DNA of 64,000 bases from Chondromyces crocatus (GTDB taxonomy: Bacteria > Myxococcota_A > Polyangia > Polyangiales > Polyangiaceae): the NCBI RefSeq assembly GCF_001189295.1, contig NZ_CP012159.1, positions 3,670,973 through 3,734,972 of the forward strand, given 5' to 3'. Position numbers and translations under genes: made by a program. The notes under the pieces are model-generated. The model ran no database searches and was not told the DNA's origin. It saw only the letters and a program-made list of their open reading frames with translations. This document shows, piece by piece, positions 9,132 through 17,834 of this stretch; position 1 is the stretch's first letter, and each line of letters begins with the position of its first letter.

Positions 9132-9374
9132 GGGTGAATCCAGCTCAACGATCCGGTGAAGGGAAACCAGCTTATCGGAACGGCTCGGATCGATCACATT
9201 CCAGTCATCGAGCGCGGCGGCGAAGGCCCCCGCGGCACCCGCAACGAGCAGCGTTCCCGGTCAACCGGTGTCGCCCTCCCGCGGGCGCCGCTTCCGGGCG
9301 GCGGGCCTCCCGTCTGCCCTGCGCACGACGAGTCGACGAAACCCGAGCGAATGCACGAAGAACAGGAGAATCCC

Positions 9375-10220
9375 ATGAAGATCTGGCTCATCACTGGCGC
9401 GTCCCGAGGTCTTGGTGCCGAGATCACCCGCGCTGCCCTGGACAAGGGGGACGCCGTCGTCGCCACGGCGCGCTCTCCTCGGGACATCACCGCGCGCTTC
9501 GGCGAGCACGAGCGCCTCTTCCCCGTCGCACTCGACGTCGCCGACGAGCGCCAGGCGCAGACGGCGATCCAGGCGGCGATCGAACGCTTCGGTCACATCG
9601 ACGTCCTCGTCAACAACGCCGGTTTCGGCGTACTGGGCGCTGCCGAGGAGACGAGCGATGCCGAGACCAGGGCCGTCTTCGACACGAACGTCTTCGGGGT
9701 GCTGCGGGTCCTGCGGGCGGCGCTACCGCACTTCCGTGCCCGGCGCAGCGGACACATCATCAACATCTCGTCCATCGGCGGCTTCAGTGGAGCGGCGGGG
9801 TACGCCGTCTACGCTGCCACCAAGTTCGCGCTGGAGGGGCTGTCCGAGTCGCTGGCCGACGAGGTCGCTCCCCTGGGGATCCGCGTGACGATCGTCGAGC
9901 CGGGCTACTTCCGCACGGATTTCCTCTCGGGTGGGTCGCTGCGGCCGACGGCGCAGCAGATCGCGGACTATGCGGACACGGTCGGCAAGGTCCGGGTGAT
10001 GTCCAGCGAACGGAATGGACGTCAGCCGGGTGACCCCGCGCTGGCCGCCCAGGCGGTGGTCACCATCGCCCACGCCGAGCAGCCCCCGCTGCGGCTGCCT
10101 CTGGGCCTCGACGCCATCGCGCGCAACCGCCAGAAGCTCGCCGACGTCGCGCGCGAGATGGACGTCTGGCAAGCGCTGGGCGAGTCGACCTGGTTCCCTG
10201 AGGACCGGCCGGCGTCCTGA
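9375..10220 (+). CDS. SDR-family NAD(P)-dependent oxidoreductase
   Basis: 281 aa. The start is ATG 9375 with AGGAGA 6 bases upstream, and the protein opens directly with KIWLITGASRGLGAEI, the TGxxxGxG cofactor motif. The NAG motif (VNNAGFG) and the catalytic Ser plus YAATK (Tyr-x3-Lys) at about residue 155 are present. This is a complete classical SDR. The C-terminus resembles the subgroup often paired with a LysR regulator. Substrate unknown. It interrupts the spacing between ureD and ureAB and is probably unrelated to urease. Confidence 0.9.
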   Translation: MKIWLITGASRGLGAEITRAALDKGDAVVATARSPRDITARFGEHERLFPVALDVADERQAQTAIQAAIERFGHIDVLVNNAGFGVLGAAEETSDAETRAVFDTNVFGVLRVLRAALPHFRARRSGHIINISSIGGFSGAAGYAVYAATKFALEGLSESLADEVAPLGIRVTIVEPGYFRTDFLSGGSLRPTAQQIADYADTVGKVRVMSSERNGRQPGDPALAAQAVVTIAHAEQPPLRLPLGLDAIARNRQKLADVAREMDVWQALGESTWFPEDRPAS

Positions 10221-10456
10221 GGCGGCGTCGAGGTCGGTCGAGCGCGAGCCCGATGCCCTGCACGTGACCACGTGACACGCTCGAAATACGCACGACACAC
10301 AACGGTCCACGGGACGATACAAAGTCGTTATGTGTTCGATACACGCGGAGCGCGCCCGTCGTGCCTGGCATGTAGTGCCGAAAACAGCGGGAATTCGCGA
10401 GGAATTCTCCCCCTTGCCATCACACCGGGGGCGCGTGTGGTGCTAGGGTTCGGCAT

Positions 10457-10478
10457 TGCGACCATCATTGCGGTCGCA
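10457..10478. promoter_or_regulatory. Perfect 7-bp inverted repeat just before ureAB
   Basis: TGCGACC (10457-10463) and GGTCGCA (10472-10478) form a perfect dyad around an 8-base spacer, 10 bases before the ureAB start codon and next to its AGGGG ribosome site (10481-10485). In DNA it could be an operator, and in RNA a hairpin abutting the ribosome site. The 268-bp gap before ureAB also holds an imperfect dyad around two GAATTC sites (about 10389-10411). No NikR consensus was seen. Confidence 0.4.
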
Positions 10479-10488
10479 GCCAGGGGCC

Positions 10489-11262
10489 ATGCACCTCTCT
10501 CCGCGTGAGATCGACAAGCTGACCTTGCACAATGCGGGCTTTCTGGCGCAGAAGCGCCTCGCCCGCGGGGTGAGGCTCAACGTCCCGGAGAGCATCGCTC
10601 TCCTCTCCACCCAGATTCTGGAACTGATCCGCGATGGGAAGCGCGTCGCGGAGCTGATGGACCTCGGAAAGAGGATCCTCGGCCGCAACCAGGTGATGGA
10701 AGGCGTCCCCGAGATCGTCACGGAAGTGCAGATCGAGGGGACATTTCCGGACGGTACGAAGCTCGTCACGGTCCATCATCCCATCGCCGCCGAGCAGGGC
10801 GACCTCGCCCTCGCTCTTTACGGGAGCTTCCTCCCCGTCCCGGATCTCGCGCGTTTCCCCTCGCTCCCTCTTTCCAGAGAGCTGACTTCTCCCCCTGGCG
10901 CTTACCAGGTTCCCGAGGGGGACATCGTCCTCAACGAAGGGCGCAGCGTGGTGCAGCTCCGGGTGGCGAACCTCGCCGACCGGCCCATCCAGGTCGGGAG
11001 TCATTACCATTTCATCGAGGCGAACCCGTATCTCCGCTTCGACCGGGCCAGGGCTTACGGCCACCGCCTCGACATTCCGGCGGGCGCAGCGGTCCGGTTC
11101 GAGCCGGGAGAGGTGAAGACGGTCACGCTCGTCCCGATCGCGGGGGAGCGGGTGATCCGCGGCGGGAACAACCTCGCTCAGGGCCCCGTGTGCCCAGAGA
11201 ACCTCGCGCGCGCCATGGAGCGCGTCCAGGCGCTCGGTTTCGCCCACGAACCGGAGGCCTGA
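10489..11262 (+). CDS. ureAB: Urease subunits gamma and beta, fused
   Basis: 257 aa, a natural UreA-UreB fusion as in Helicobacter UreA. Residues 1-100 are the gamma subunit ([11 protein letters not shown] at the start, then [16 protein letters not shown], and [23 protein letters not shown]). A linker of about 30 residues leads to the beta subunit ([10 protein letters not shown], then [20 protein letters not shown] and [15 protein letters not shown]). ATG 10489 was chosen because it opens the conserved gamma-subunit start and has AGGGG just upstream. The protein is the small chain of the urease trimer of trimers; urea is hydrolysed at the UreC nickel site. Confidence 0.93.
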   Translation: MHLSPREIDKLTLHNAGFLAQKRLARGVRLNVPESIALLSTQILELIRDGKRVAELMDLGKRILGRNQVMEGVPEIVTEVQIEGTFPDGTKLVTVHHPIAAEQGDLALALYGSFLPVPDLARFPSLPLSRELTSPPGAYQVPEGDIVLNEGRSVVQLRVANLADRPIQVGSHYHFIEANPYLRFDRARAYGHRLDIPAGAAVRFEPGEVKTVTLVPIAGERVIRGGNNLAQGPVCPENLARAMERVQALGFAHEPEA

Positions 11263-11265
11263 GGT

Positions 11266-11325
11266 GAGCTTCCATGCGGACCTCGACGCCCGAACCCCGC
11301 TGACTCTTTCGCTTCACGGAAGCTC
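11266..11325 (+). other. Long-range inverted repeat between ureAB and ureC
   Basis: GAGCTTCC (11266-11273) and GGAAGCTC (11318-11325) are exact 8-bp reverse complements flanking a 44-base loop in the 72-bp ureAB-ureC gap. The 3' arm ends 9 bases before the ureC ATG, where no strong ribosome site is visible. In the transcript this would enclose most of the spacer and bring the ureAB stop close to the ureC start. Could be chance. Confidence 0.3.
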
Positions 11326-11334
11326 GAGAACCTG

Positions 11335-13050
11335 ATGCCCCGTCACCTCTCCCGCCGCGCTTATGCAGAGATCTATGGCCCCACCACGGGAGACCGCGTT
11401 CGCCTCGGAGACACGGATTTGCTCATCGAAATCGAGCGAGATCACACCTCGTACGGAGACGAGTGCAAGTTCGGGGGCGGCAAGGTCCTGCGCGATGGCA
11501 TGGGGCAGCGCGCGGGGGCGACGCAGGAGGAAGCGCTCGACTGCGTCCTGACCAACGCCGTCATCCTGGACTGGACGGGCATCTACAAGGCCGACATCGG
11601 CATCAAACACGGTCACATCGCGGCGATCGGCAAGGCCGGGAACCCGGATGTGATGGCCGGGGTCACACCCACGATGATCGTCGGGCCGACCACGGAAGTC
11701 ATCGCCGCGGAGGGGATGATCGTCACGGCGGGGGGGGTCGACACCCATGTTCACTTCATCTGCCCGCAGCAGTGCGACGAGGCCATCGCGGCGGGGATCA
11801 CCACGATGATCGGAGGGGGCACGGGGCCGGCCACGGGCACGAACGCGACGACGTGCACGCCAGGGGCGCACCACCTCCGGATGATGCTGGAGGCGACGGA
11901 CGAGCTGCCCCTCAACTTCGGGTTCACGGGGAAGGGGAACGCATCGCTGCCGGAAGGCCTCGGAGAGCAGATCCTCGGGGGCGCGATCGGACTCAAGCTG
12001 CACGAGGACTGGGGGACGACGCCCGCGACCATCGACTGCTGTCTCACCGTGGCGGAGGCCCACGACGTTCAGGTCACGATCCACACGGACACGCTCAATG
12101 AGTCGGGCGCCGTCGAGCACTCGATTGCGGCGTTCAAAGGGCGGACGATTCACACCTACCACAGCGAAGGAGCAGGCGGAGGGCATGCACCGGACATCCT
12201 GCGGGTGTGCGGCGAGCGCAACGTCCTGCCTTCGTCGACGAACCCCACGCGACCCTTCACGGTGAACACCCTGGACGAGCACCTGGACATGCTCATGGTG
12301 TGTCATCACCTGGATCCGAGCATTCCCGAGGACGTGGCGTTCGCGGAGTCGCGCATCCGGGGAGAGACGATCGCGGCCGAGGACATCCTCCACGACCTGG
12401 GAGCGATCTCGATCATCTCCTCGGACTCGCAGGCGATGGGGCGCATCGGGGAGTCGATCACGCGGACCTGGCAGACGGCGGACAAGATGCGTCGGCAGCG
12501 CGGAGCACTCGCGGAAGATCGAGGGAGAAGTGACAACCACCGAGCGCGCCGCTACGTCGCGAAGTACACGATCAATCCGGCGATCGCTCACGGGGTCGGC
12601 CACGTGGTCGGATCGGTCGAGGTCGGCAAGCTGGCCGATCTCGTGCTGTGGCGGCCTGCACTGTTCGGCGCGAAGCCGGAGATGGTGATCAAAGGCGGCG
12701 TGATCGCATGGGCGCAGATGGGGGACCCCAATGCGTCCATCCCGACGCCTCAGCCGGTGATCATGCGGCCGATGTTCGGGCGGTACGGCCGGGCCCCTGG
12801 GCGCAACAGCCTCGCGTTCGTCAGCGGAGCCGCGCTCGATGCGGGCGTGGTGGCCACCTATGGGCTCACCAAGCGCCTCGAAGCCGTCCGTCGTTGCCGC
12901 GCGCTCACCAAGGAGGACATGCGGCTGAACGACGCGCTCCCGGCGATCACCGTCGACCCCGAGAGTTACCTGGTGACCGCGGACGGTGAGCGCCTCGCGT
13001 GTGCACCTGCGACCCGGCTACCGCTCGCGCAGCGGTACTTCCTGTTCTGA
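11335..13050 (+). CDS. ureC: Urease subunit alpha (catalytic)
   Basis: 571 aa, full length for UreC. All nickel-site residues can be seen, at a constant +4 offset from Klebsiella numbering: H138 and H140 (DTHVHF), the carbamylated K221 (GLKLHEDWG), H250 (VTIHTD), H276 ([11 protein letters not shown]) and D364 ([10 protein letters not shown]). The mobile-flap C323 and H324 (MVCHHL) are present as well. It hydrolyses urea to ammonia and carbamate in the cytosol. The ureF start follows within 24 bases. Confidence 0.97.
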   Translation: MPRHLSRRAYAEIYGPTTGDRVRLGDTDLLIEIERDHTSYGDECKFGGGKVLRDGMGQRAGATQEEALDCVLTNAVILDWTGIYKADIGIKHGHIAAIGKAGNPDVMAGVTPTMIVGPTTEVIAAEGMIVTAGGVDTHVHFICPQQCDEAIAAGITTMIGGGTGPATGTNATTCTPGAHHLRMMLEATDELPLNFGFTGKGNASLPEGLGEQILGGAIGLKLHEDWGTTPATIDCCLTVAEAHDVQVTIHTDTLNESGAVEHSIAAFKGRTIHTYHSEGAGGGHAPDILRVCGERNVLPSSTNPTRPFTVNTLDEHLDMLMVCHHLDPSIPEDVAFAESRIRGETIAAEDILHDLGAISIISSDSQAMGRIGESITRTWQTADKMRRQRGALAEDRGRSDNHRARRYVAKYTINPAIAHGVGHVVGSVEVGKLADLVLWRPALFGAKPEMVIKGGVIAWAQMGDPNASIPTPQPVIMRPMFGRYGRAPGRNSLAFVSGAALDAGVVATYGLTKRLEAVRRCRALTKEDMRLNDALPAITVDPESYLVTADGERLACAPATRLPLAQRYFLF

Positions 13051-13073
13051 TGGAGGGAGGAACTCGTGCGCCG

Positions 13074-13739
13074 ATGAATGCTCTCCTGCTCCTGCTTCAG
13101 CTCTCGGACTCGGCCTTCCCCACGGGAGGGTTCGCGCACTCCAGCGGCCTGGAAGCGGCGGCGCAGCTCGGTGAAATCCAGGGGCATGGCGCATTGTTCC
13201 GCATCGTCCAGCACAGCCTCCACCAGACGACGCGGAGCGCGCTCCCCCTTCTCCTCCCGGCATACCGGGCGCCCAGCCGTTTGTTCGAGCTGGATCGTCT
13301 CTGCGAGGCCTCCACGACGTGCGCGGTCGCGAACCGCGCCAGCCGCGTGCAAGGGCGGGCATGGCTCGCCACCACGGCCTCGACGTTCGGCTCGACGGCG
13401 CTGTGGGAACTTCGCAAGGACCTGCGCGCCTCCGGGCAGCCAGGGCATCTCGCGCCCCTGTTCGGGGTCATCGCGCATCACCTCGATCTTGGTTCGGAGG
13501 ATCCTGCACGACTCTTTCTCTTCCTTCATCTCCGGGGACTTCTATCGAGCGCGGTTCGCCTCGGTCTCATCGGGCCGCTGGAAGCGCAAGGCATCCAGGC
13601 CCGCTTCGGTCCACTGCTCGAGTCTCTCTGTGCGCGGGCTCGGTCCTTCACGGAGGACGATCTCGCGACGACCGCCCCCCTCCTCGATGTCTTCCAGAGT
13701 CATCACGACCGCCTCTATTCGCGGCTGTTTTCGAGCTGA
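13074..13739 (+). CDS. ureF: Urease accessory protein UreF
   Basis: 221 aa, usual length. The start ATG 13074 opens [20 protein letters not shown], continuing AHSSGLE, the UreF signature. A GGAGGGAGG ribosome site lies about 13 bases upstream, and another ATG overlaps the ureC stop at 13050. UreF is the helical GTPase-coupling partner that bridges UreD and UreG on apo-urease. The gene has the expected order ureC-ureF-ureG and is 13 bases from ureG. No ureE lies between ureC and ureF, where many clusters carry it. Confidence 0.92.
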   Translation: MNALLLLLQLSDSAFPTGGFAHSSGLEAAAQLGEIQGHGALFRIVQHSLHQTTRSALPLLLPAYRAPSRLFELDRLCEASTTCAVANRASRVQGRAWLATTASTFGSTALWELRKDLRASGQPGHLAPLFGVIAHHLDLGSEDPARLFLFLHLRGLLSSAVRLGLIGPLEAQGIQARFGPLLESLCARARSFTEDDLATTAPLLDVFQSHHDRLYSRLFSS

Positions 13740-13752
13740 ATGGAGAATCACC

Positions 13753-14583
13753 ATGCCTGACCGTTCCTGCATCGACGACCGCTTCATCTACCGCGATGAC
13801 ATCGAATGTCATGGCCCGGCGCGTTCGCATTCTCGATCGCATGCGCATGCGCATGTCCATTCACAGCGTCATCCCTTTCATGCACACGGTCACGGTCACA
13901 CGCACGAGCCACTCGGGGGGCCTGGCGATTTTCACCACCGTGACCGCCCCCTCCGGCGTGACTACGAAGACCGGGCATTCACCGTCGGCATCGGTGGCCC
14001 TGTCGGCAGCGGCAAGACCGCGCTGGTCCTTGCGCTCTGTCGTGCCCTGCGTGACCGGATCGGGCTCTCGGTGGTGACGAACGACATCTTCACCCGGGAG
14101 GACAGCGAATTTCTTCTGCGCCACCAGGCGCTGCCCGCCGACAGGATCCGCGCAGTCGAAACGGGTGGCTGTCCGCACGCGGCCATCCGGGAGGACATCG
14201 CGTCCAACCTGCTGGCCCTCGAGGAGCTGTCCGAGCTGCACGGTCCCGAGATTCTGCTGATCGAATCGGGTGGGGACAACCTGGCAGCGAACTTCAGCCG
14301 AGAGCTGGCTGATTACATCATCTATGTGATCGACGTAGCCGGAGGGGACAAGGTGCCCCGCAAGGGTGGGCCCGGGATCACGCAGTCGGACCTCCTGGTC
14401 ATCAACAAAACGGACCTCGCGACCGCCGTCGGCGCAGATCTCTCGGTGATGGACCGGGACGCGAAGGCGATCCGGGCCGATGGACCGATCGTGTTTGCTC
14501 AGGTGAAGAATGGGGTAGGGGTCGACCTGATCATCGATCACATCCTGCATGCCCATCAGCACGCACTCGGGATTGCGCATTGA
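13753..14583 (+). CDS. ureG: Urease accessory GTPase UreG with His-rich N-terminus
   Basis: 276 aa, about 70 longer than a standard UreG. Residues 20-62 hold 14 histidines, many in alternating HAHAHVH and HAHGHGHTH runs, a metal-storage type extension like that of HypB. The SIMIBI GTPase domain follows: P-loop GGPVGSGKT at 81-89, then [13 protein letters not shown], the CPH metal-binding motif ([13 protein letters not shown]), ESGGDNLAA and the guanine-specificity NKTD. UreG powers Ni(2+) insertion into urease. With no ureE nearby, the His tail may buffer or deliver nickel itself. Start ATG 13753 has GGAGAA upstream. Confidence 0.95.
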   Translation: MPDRSCIDDRFIYRDDIECHGPARSHSRSHAHAHVHSQRHPFHAHGHGHTHEPLGGPGDFHHRDRPLRRDYEDRAFTVGIGGPVGSGKTALVLALCRALRDRIGLSVVTNDIFTREDSEFLLRHQALPADRIRAVETGGCPHAAIREDIASNLLALEELSELHGPEILLIESGGDNLAANFSRELADYIIYVIDVAGGDKVPRKGGPGITQSDLLVINKTDLATAVGADLSVMDRDAKAIRADGPIVFAQVKNGVGVDLIIDHILHAHQHALGIAH

Positions 14584-14622
14584 TGGTGAGATTGACGAAC
14601 GCCCCTCCCGTCGCACCTCGCC

Positions 14623-15933
14623 TCAGCCCTCATCGGCGCCGACGTGCCGCGACCCCCTGAGCCCAGCCCGCCCCGCGCGACCCCGCCCACCTCTCCCCCG
14701 ACCACCCCCTCGCCCCCCTCTCGACAATCCTGACAAGAGGCTGTCATCCCCTCCCCCTACGCTCCCTTCCCTCGAAAGGAGCTTCCCGTGCACCCCAGCC
14801 CTCGCCGCCCCCTCCACTGGTTCGACATCCCCACCCTCGACCTCCGCCGCGCCGCCCGCTTCTACGAAACCATCCTCGACCTCACCTTCGAGCGCCGCCC
14901 CCCCCGTGACCAGGCCCACGTCCTCTTCGCCTACCGCGACGGCGGCATCCGCGGCGCCCTCCTCCGCGTCGACCCCAACCGCCCCTCGACCCAGCCCACC
15001 CGCGTCTTCCTCGACACCCGCGGCAACCTCGACGGCGCCATCGCCCGCGTCCCCGACGCTGGCGGCAAGCTCCTCATGCCGAAGACCAGCCTCGGCCCTG
15101 ACGGCTTCTTCGCCCTCATCCGCGACACCGAAGGCAACACCATCGGCCTCCACACCGCCCTCGCCTGACCCCCCCGCCTTCCGCCTCTTCCGCCCCCGCC
15201 CATCGAGCAACCGCAGCCCGAACACCTCCCCGATCGACCCCAGCCCCAGCGCCCGCCCCGCATTCCGCGCCGCGCGCCGCGCCTGCCGCACCAGCGTCAC
15301 CACCATCCCCCCCAGCAGATACACCCGCTCCGTCTCCTCGGGCGTCCCCCCACCCGCAGGCCGCCGTTGCAACCCCTCCTCCAGCCCCTCCAGCGCCCCT
15401 TCCAGCGCCCCCAGCCCCTCGACCCCACCCCGACCCGCCGCCAGGCCCCCCACCCCTGGCACCTTCAGCGCCTCCAGCAGCAACCCCAGCTGCCCACACA
15501 GCGCCACCCCTTCCCCTTTCCCCTCCGGCAACCGCGACGTCATCGCCAGCGCCGTCTCCACCAACCGCTGCTCACCCCCCACCTCCCCCCGGTCCCGGAG
15601 CTCCACCAGCACCCCCAGCAACACCGCCCTCCCCACCTCCCGCCCCTCCCGCCCCTTCCGGAGCGCCCCCGCATAGACCCCCCGCTCCTGCCGCCTCACC
15701 CCCACCTCTCCCGTCCGCCTCACCGACGCCGAGACCAGCGCATCCCGCACCTCCGCGAGCCGCCCCCCATCCCCCCGACTGAACCCATACCCCTCCAGCG
15801 CCCCCTCGTGCCTCCCCAGCGCACCCAGCGTCTCATTCGCTTGCGCCAGCGTGACGTGAGCGCTGTAGCTCCTCCCCAGCCGAATGTAACGGGCCCTTGC
15901 CTGAGCCGAGAGGCTCGACGGATCGAACGGCAT
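14623..15933 (-). CDS. Hypothetical protein, 3' part antisense to the VOC gene
   Basis: 436 aa if read from ATG 15933 (MPFDPSSLSAQARARYIRLG) to the first stop. The first 255 residues look coding: helical, with a mix of charged and aliphatic residues (ERVYLLGGMVVTLVRQARRA). The remaining 180 residues are read opposite the convincing VOC gene at 14788-15168 and are Gly/Ala/Glu-biased with no structure. Either the real protein ends near 15170 and the stop is lost by a frameshift or sequence error, or the overlap is genuine. No family recognised. Confidence 0.45.
   Translation of the reverse strand: MPFDPSSLSAQARARYIRLGRSYSAHVTLAQANETLGALGRHEGALEGYGFSRGDGGRLAEVRDALVSASVRRTGEVGVRRQERGVYAGALRKGREGREVGRAVLLGVLVELRDRGEVGGEQRLVETALAMTSRLPEGKGEGVALCGQLGLLLEALKVPGVGGLAAGRGGVEGLGALEGALEGLEEGLQRRPAGGGTPEETERVYLLGGMVVTLVRQARRAARNAGRALGLGSIGEVFGLRLLDGRGRKRRKAGGSGEGGVEADGVAFGVADEGEEAVRAEAGLRHEELAASVGDAGDGAVEVAAGVEEDAGGLGRGAVGVDAEEGAADAAVAVGEEDVGLVTGGAALEGEVEDGFVEAGGAAEVEGGDVEPVEGAARAGVHGKLLSREGSVGGGDDSLLSGLSRGGRGGGRGRGGRGRAGRAGLRGSRHVGADEG
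14788..15168 (+). CDS. VOC-family (glyoxalase/bleomycin resistance-like) protein
   Basis: 126 aa, normal for a single-chain VOC protein of two beta-alpha-beta-beta-beta modules. The opening LHWFDIPTLDLRRAARFYET, the central GALLRVDP...TRVFLDT and the closing GFFALIRDTEGNTIGLH are typical of the DUF/VOC group that starts with a W-F-(D/E)-I-P motif. GTG 14788 has AAAGGAG 6-7 bases upstream. Metal-binding residues are not clearly conserved, so catalysis is uncertain. Confidence 0.85.
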   Translation: MHPSPRRPLHWFDIPTLDLRRAARFYETILDLTFERRPPRDQAHVLFAYRDGGIRGALLRVDPNRPSTQPTRVFLDTRGNLDGAIARVPDAGGKLLMPKTSLGPDGFFALIRDTEGNTIGLHTALA

Positions 15934-16096
15934 GACGAATCTCCTGACAGCACATGGCTTATCGGACGGCGCCCGTGGGCAGTTCACACCCCACCGACGT
16001 CATTCATCGACGTCCGACCCACCCCACATATTCTCGGCCCGCCCCCGATTTTCTCCGCCCCCGACCGTCCCCACCACCCCGACCCCCGCCAGCATC

Positions 16097-16411
16097 TCTG
16101 ACCGCCTCTCCGAACTCCCTGCCCGTCCCTCCCGAATCCCTGAAGCTCTCGCCAAAATCCCTGAACGCTTCACCGAAGCCCCTGCCCATCTCTCCCAAGT
16201 TCCTGAACGCTTCACCGAAGCCCCTGCCCATCTCTCCCGAGTCCCTGCCCGTCTCTCCCGAATCCCTGAACCTCTCGCCAAAATCCCTGACCGCCTCTCC
16301 GAACTCCCTGCCCATCTCTCCCGAGTCTCTGCCCATCTCTCCGAAGCCCCTGCACCCCTCACCGAAGTCCCTGCGTCACTCTCCGGAGCCCCTGAGCCTC
16401 CCTCCCATCTC
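16097..16411. repeat. Minisatellite: 15 tandem 21-bp units
   Basis: Fifteen uninterrupted 21-bp units, each starting CCTG or TCTG and pyrimidine-rich on the + strand. Variants recur in order: units 4-5 and 6-7 repeat as a 42-bp pair, and units 2-3 resemble 8-9, so the array has a higher-order structure. As 21 is a multiple of 3, every frame yields a heptapeptide repeat (for example L-P-I-S-P-E-S on +, D-S-G-E-M-G-R on -), and several frames stay open. The 756-bp gap from 15934 to 16689 that contains it shows no other feature, and the remaining 278 bp after the array looks non-coding. Confidence 0.9.
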
Positions 16412-16689
16412 CCCTCAGACGGGATCCAGGCGACGGACGACGACCGACGGCTCGAGACGAATCCGTCGCGTCGAGGGATTCCCCGGACATCCTCATCACC
16501 GAAGCCCTCATCGACACCACGCAGAACGGCCCCAGTCCCGACGGCTGCGTCGTCGCCGACGCCATGCCCCGGTCATGGGCCCGCAATGCAAACGATTCCG
16601 TGGTGTGCCCGAGCCGCGTGAGCGATCGCGCCCGGGAGGAGGGGGCAAGCCCCGACGCCGACCAGCGCGCTCATCGCCTCGTCAGAGGA

Positions 16690-16953
16690 TCAGCGGAACG
16701 CGGACCACCAGCTCCGCTTCCGACGCTGGGCGCGGGCGACGAGGAGGCCCAGGCCGAGGGCCACGACGCCACCCACGAGGGGAAGGGTCAGAGGGTGGTT
16801 GAGGGCTTTCTTGCCGAGCACGAGGGCTCTTCGGCCGGCTTCGGCCAGCTCTTCTTCGCGGCGTCCCAGCTCGGCGACGGCTTCGCCGAGACGTTCGCTG
16901 GAGGCTTCGGCCTGCTGTGTGGCAGCTTCTCGTCGGTCGTCCTGCTTGCTCAT
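16690..16953 (-). CDS. Small single-span membrane protein
   Basis: 87 aa. Residues 1-45 are a charged amphipathic helix or coiled coil (EASSERLGEAVAELGRREEE), then a hydrophobic span at about 56-73 (LPLVGGVVALGLGLLVA) and a basic tail (RAQRRKRSWW). The pattern resembles small inner-membrane proteins of the ElaB/YqjD or DUF3618 kind. Its ATG overlaps the stop of the upstream gene by 4 bases (ATGA), so the two are translationally coupled. Confidence 0.75.
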   Translation of the reverse strand: MSKQDDRREAATQQAEASSERLGEAVAELGRREEELAEAGRRALVLGKKALNHPLTLPLVGGVVALGLGLLVARAQRRKRSWWSAFR

Positions 16954-17330
16954 CGATGATCTCTCCTGATCCGGCGGGCGTTTTCGGCGAGGCGTTCTCG
17001 GATCCCACCGAGGGGATTGCTCGGCAGCATCACGGTGCCCACCGTGCCCGCGATGACCGCGAGCGACAGCAGGCCGAAGCCGAGCAGCATGGGGCGCGAG
17101 GGCTCTCTCTGGCGGGCGAAAGCCGCGGAGAGAAGCATCAACTGCATCCCGGAAGCCGCCGTCACGACCGCCGTGCCCAGCAGCAAGACGGCGGCCACGG
17201 ACTGGGTGGCGGCGCGGGTCAGATCGTCGCGCGCGAGAGTCATCTCGGCGGACGCGAGATCGCGTGCGGCAGTCATGGCTTGCCCGAGCAGCTTCGTGGT
17301 CGGAGCTCTGTGATCCGATGGTCCCTGCAT
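16950..17330 (-). CDS. Phage holin/YqjE-like (DUF1469-type) membrane protein
   Basis: 126 aa. An N-terminal amphipathic helix (LASAEMTLARDDLTRAATQS) is followed by two hydrophobic spans, VAAVLLLGTAVVTAASGMQL at about 44-63 and LLGFGLLSLAVIAGTVGTVM at about 80-100, then a charged tail. This is the layout of the DUF1469/YqjE 'phage holin superfamily' proteins, which are usually not phage-borne. The partner gene is at 16690. A G-rich ribosome site precedes ATG 17330. Confidence 0.72.
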   Translation of the reverse strand: MQGPSDHRAPTTKLLGQAMTAARDLASAEMTLARDDLTRAATQSVAAVLLLGTAVVTAASGMQLMLLSAAFARQREPSRPMLLGFGLLSLAVIAGTVGTVMLPSNPLGGIRERLAENARRIRRDHR

Positions 17331-17469
17331 GATTCCCCCCGGTGATGGTGACCCCCGCGGAAGTGCATCGAACGTCGTCGTGCATCCACCAGGACGCCCG
17401 AAAGCTTACAGGAAACTCCCTGGGTTCGTGCGTCCGGATGCCGCCACGGGGCAGTTCTGGTCGGCAACG

Positions 17470-17616
17470 CTCGTTGGGATGGGGACGGAGCGAGGCGGGA
17501 TGGCGACAGTGTGAGGCGGGATGGAGACGGCGTGGGACGAGATGGAGACGGCGTGGGACGAGATGGAGACGGCGTGGGACGGGATGGAGACCGCGTGAGG
17601 CGGGATGGGGACAGCG
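17470..17616. repeat. Second 21-bp tandem repeat tract (about 7 units)
   Basis: Seven units of 21 bp with core GGGATGGAGACGGCG and small changes between units; the two at 17533-17574 are identical. Sequence is unrelated to the array at 16097, but the period is the same. It lies in a 504-bp gene-free stretch (17331-17834) that shows no convincing coding potential. Confidence 0.85.
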
Positions 17617-17633
17617 TGGCGTGTCGAGGGCAG

Positions 17634-17758
17634 GGGAAGGCGCGGCGTCGCGGGCGTGGGAAGGCGCGGCGTCGACGGAATGCAACGAGGACGGGGGCGG
17701 GGGCTTCTGACGCGGGCGGCATGGCTCGTGCCCGTTGCGGGCGGCATGGCTCGTGCCC
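17634..17758. repeat. Two short duplications next to the 21-bp tract
   Basis: A 17-bp sequence, GGGAAGGCGCGGCGTCG, occurs at 17634-17650 and 17658-17674 (period 24). A 22-bp sequence with core GGCATGGCTCGTGCCC occurs exactly at 17712-17733 and 17737-17758 (period 25). With the neighbouring tract they make a mosaic of unrelated tandem duplications. Confidence 0.8.
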
Positions 17759-17834
17759 ACTCAGGGGGGCCCGACCCGGGCGTCGCACTTCGTGACGCTC
17801 GATGGGTCTTCACTCCCGGAAAGCGAGGGGCGCG

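Noticed and set aside
10366-10385. Sigma-54 promoter (TGGCAT...TGCC) before ureAB
   Set aside because: The GG-GC spacing is 8, not 10, so the -24/-12 geometry does not fit.
16097-16411. CRISPR array
   Set aside because: Units are contiguous with no spacers; it is a tandem minisatellite.
15954-16802. Plus-strand frame through the 21-bp array (S-P-x-S-L-P type repeats)
   Set aside because: No ribosome site, no conserved part outside the repeat, other frames equally open.
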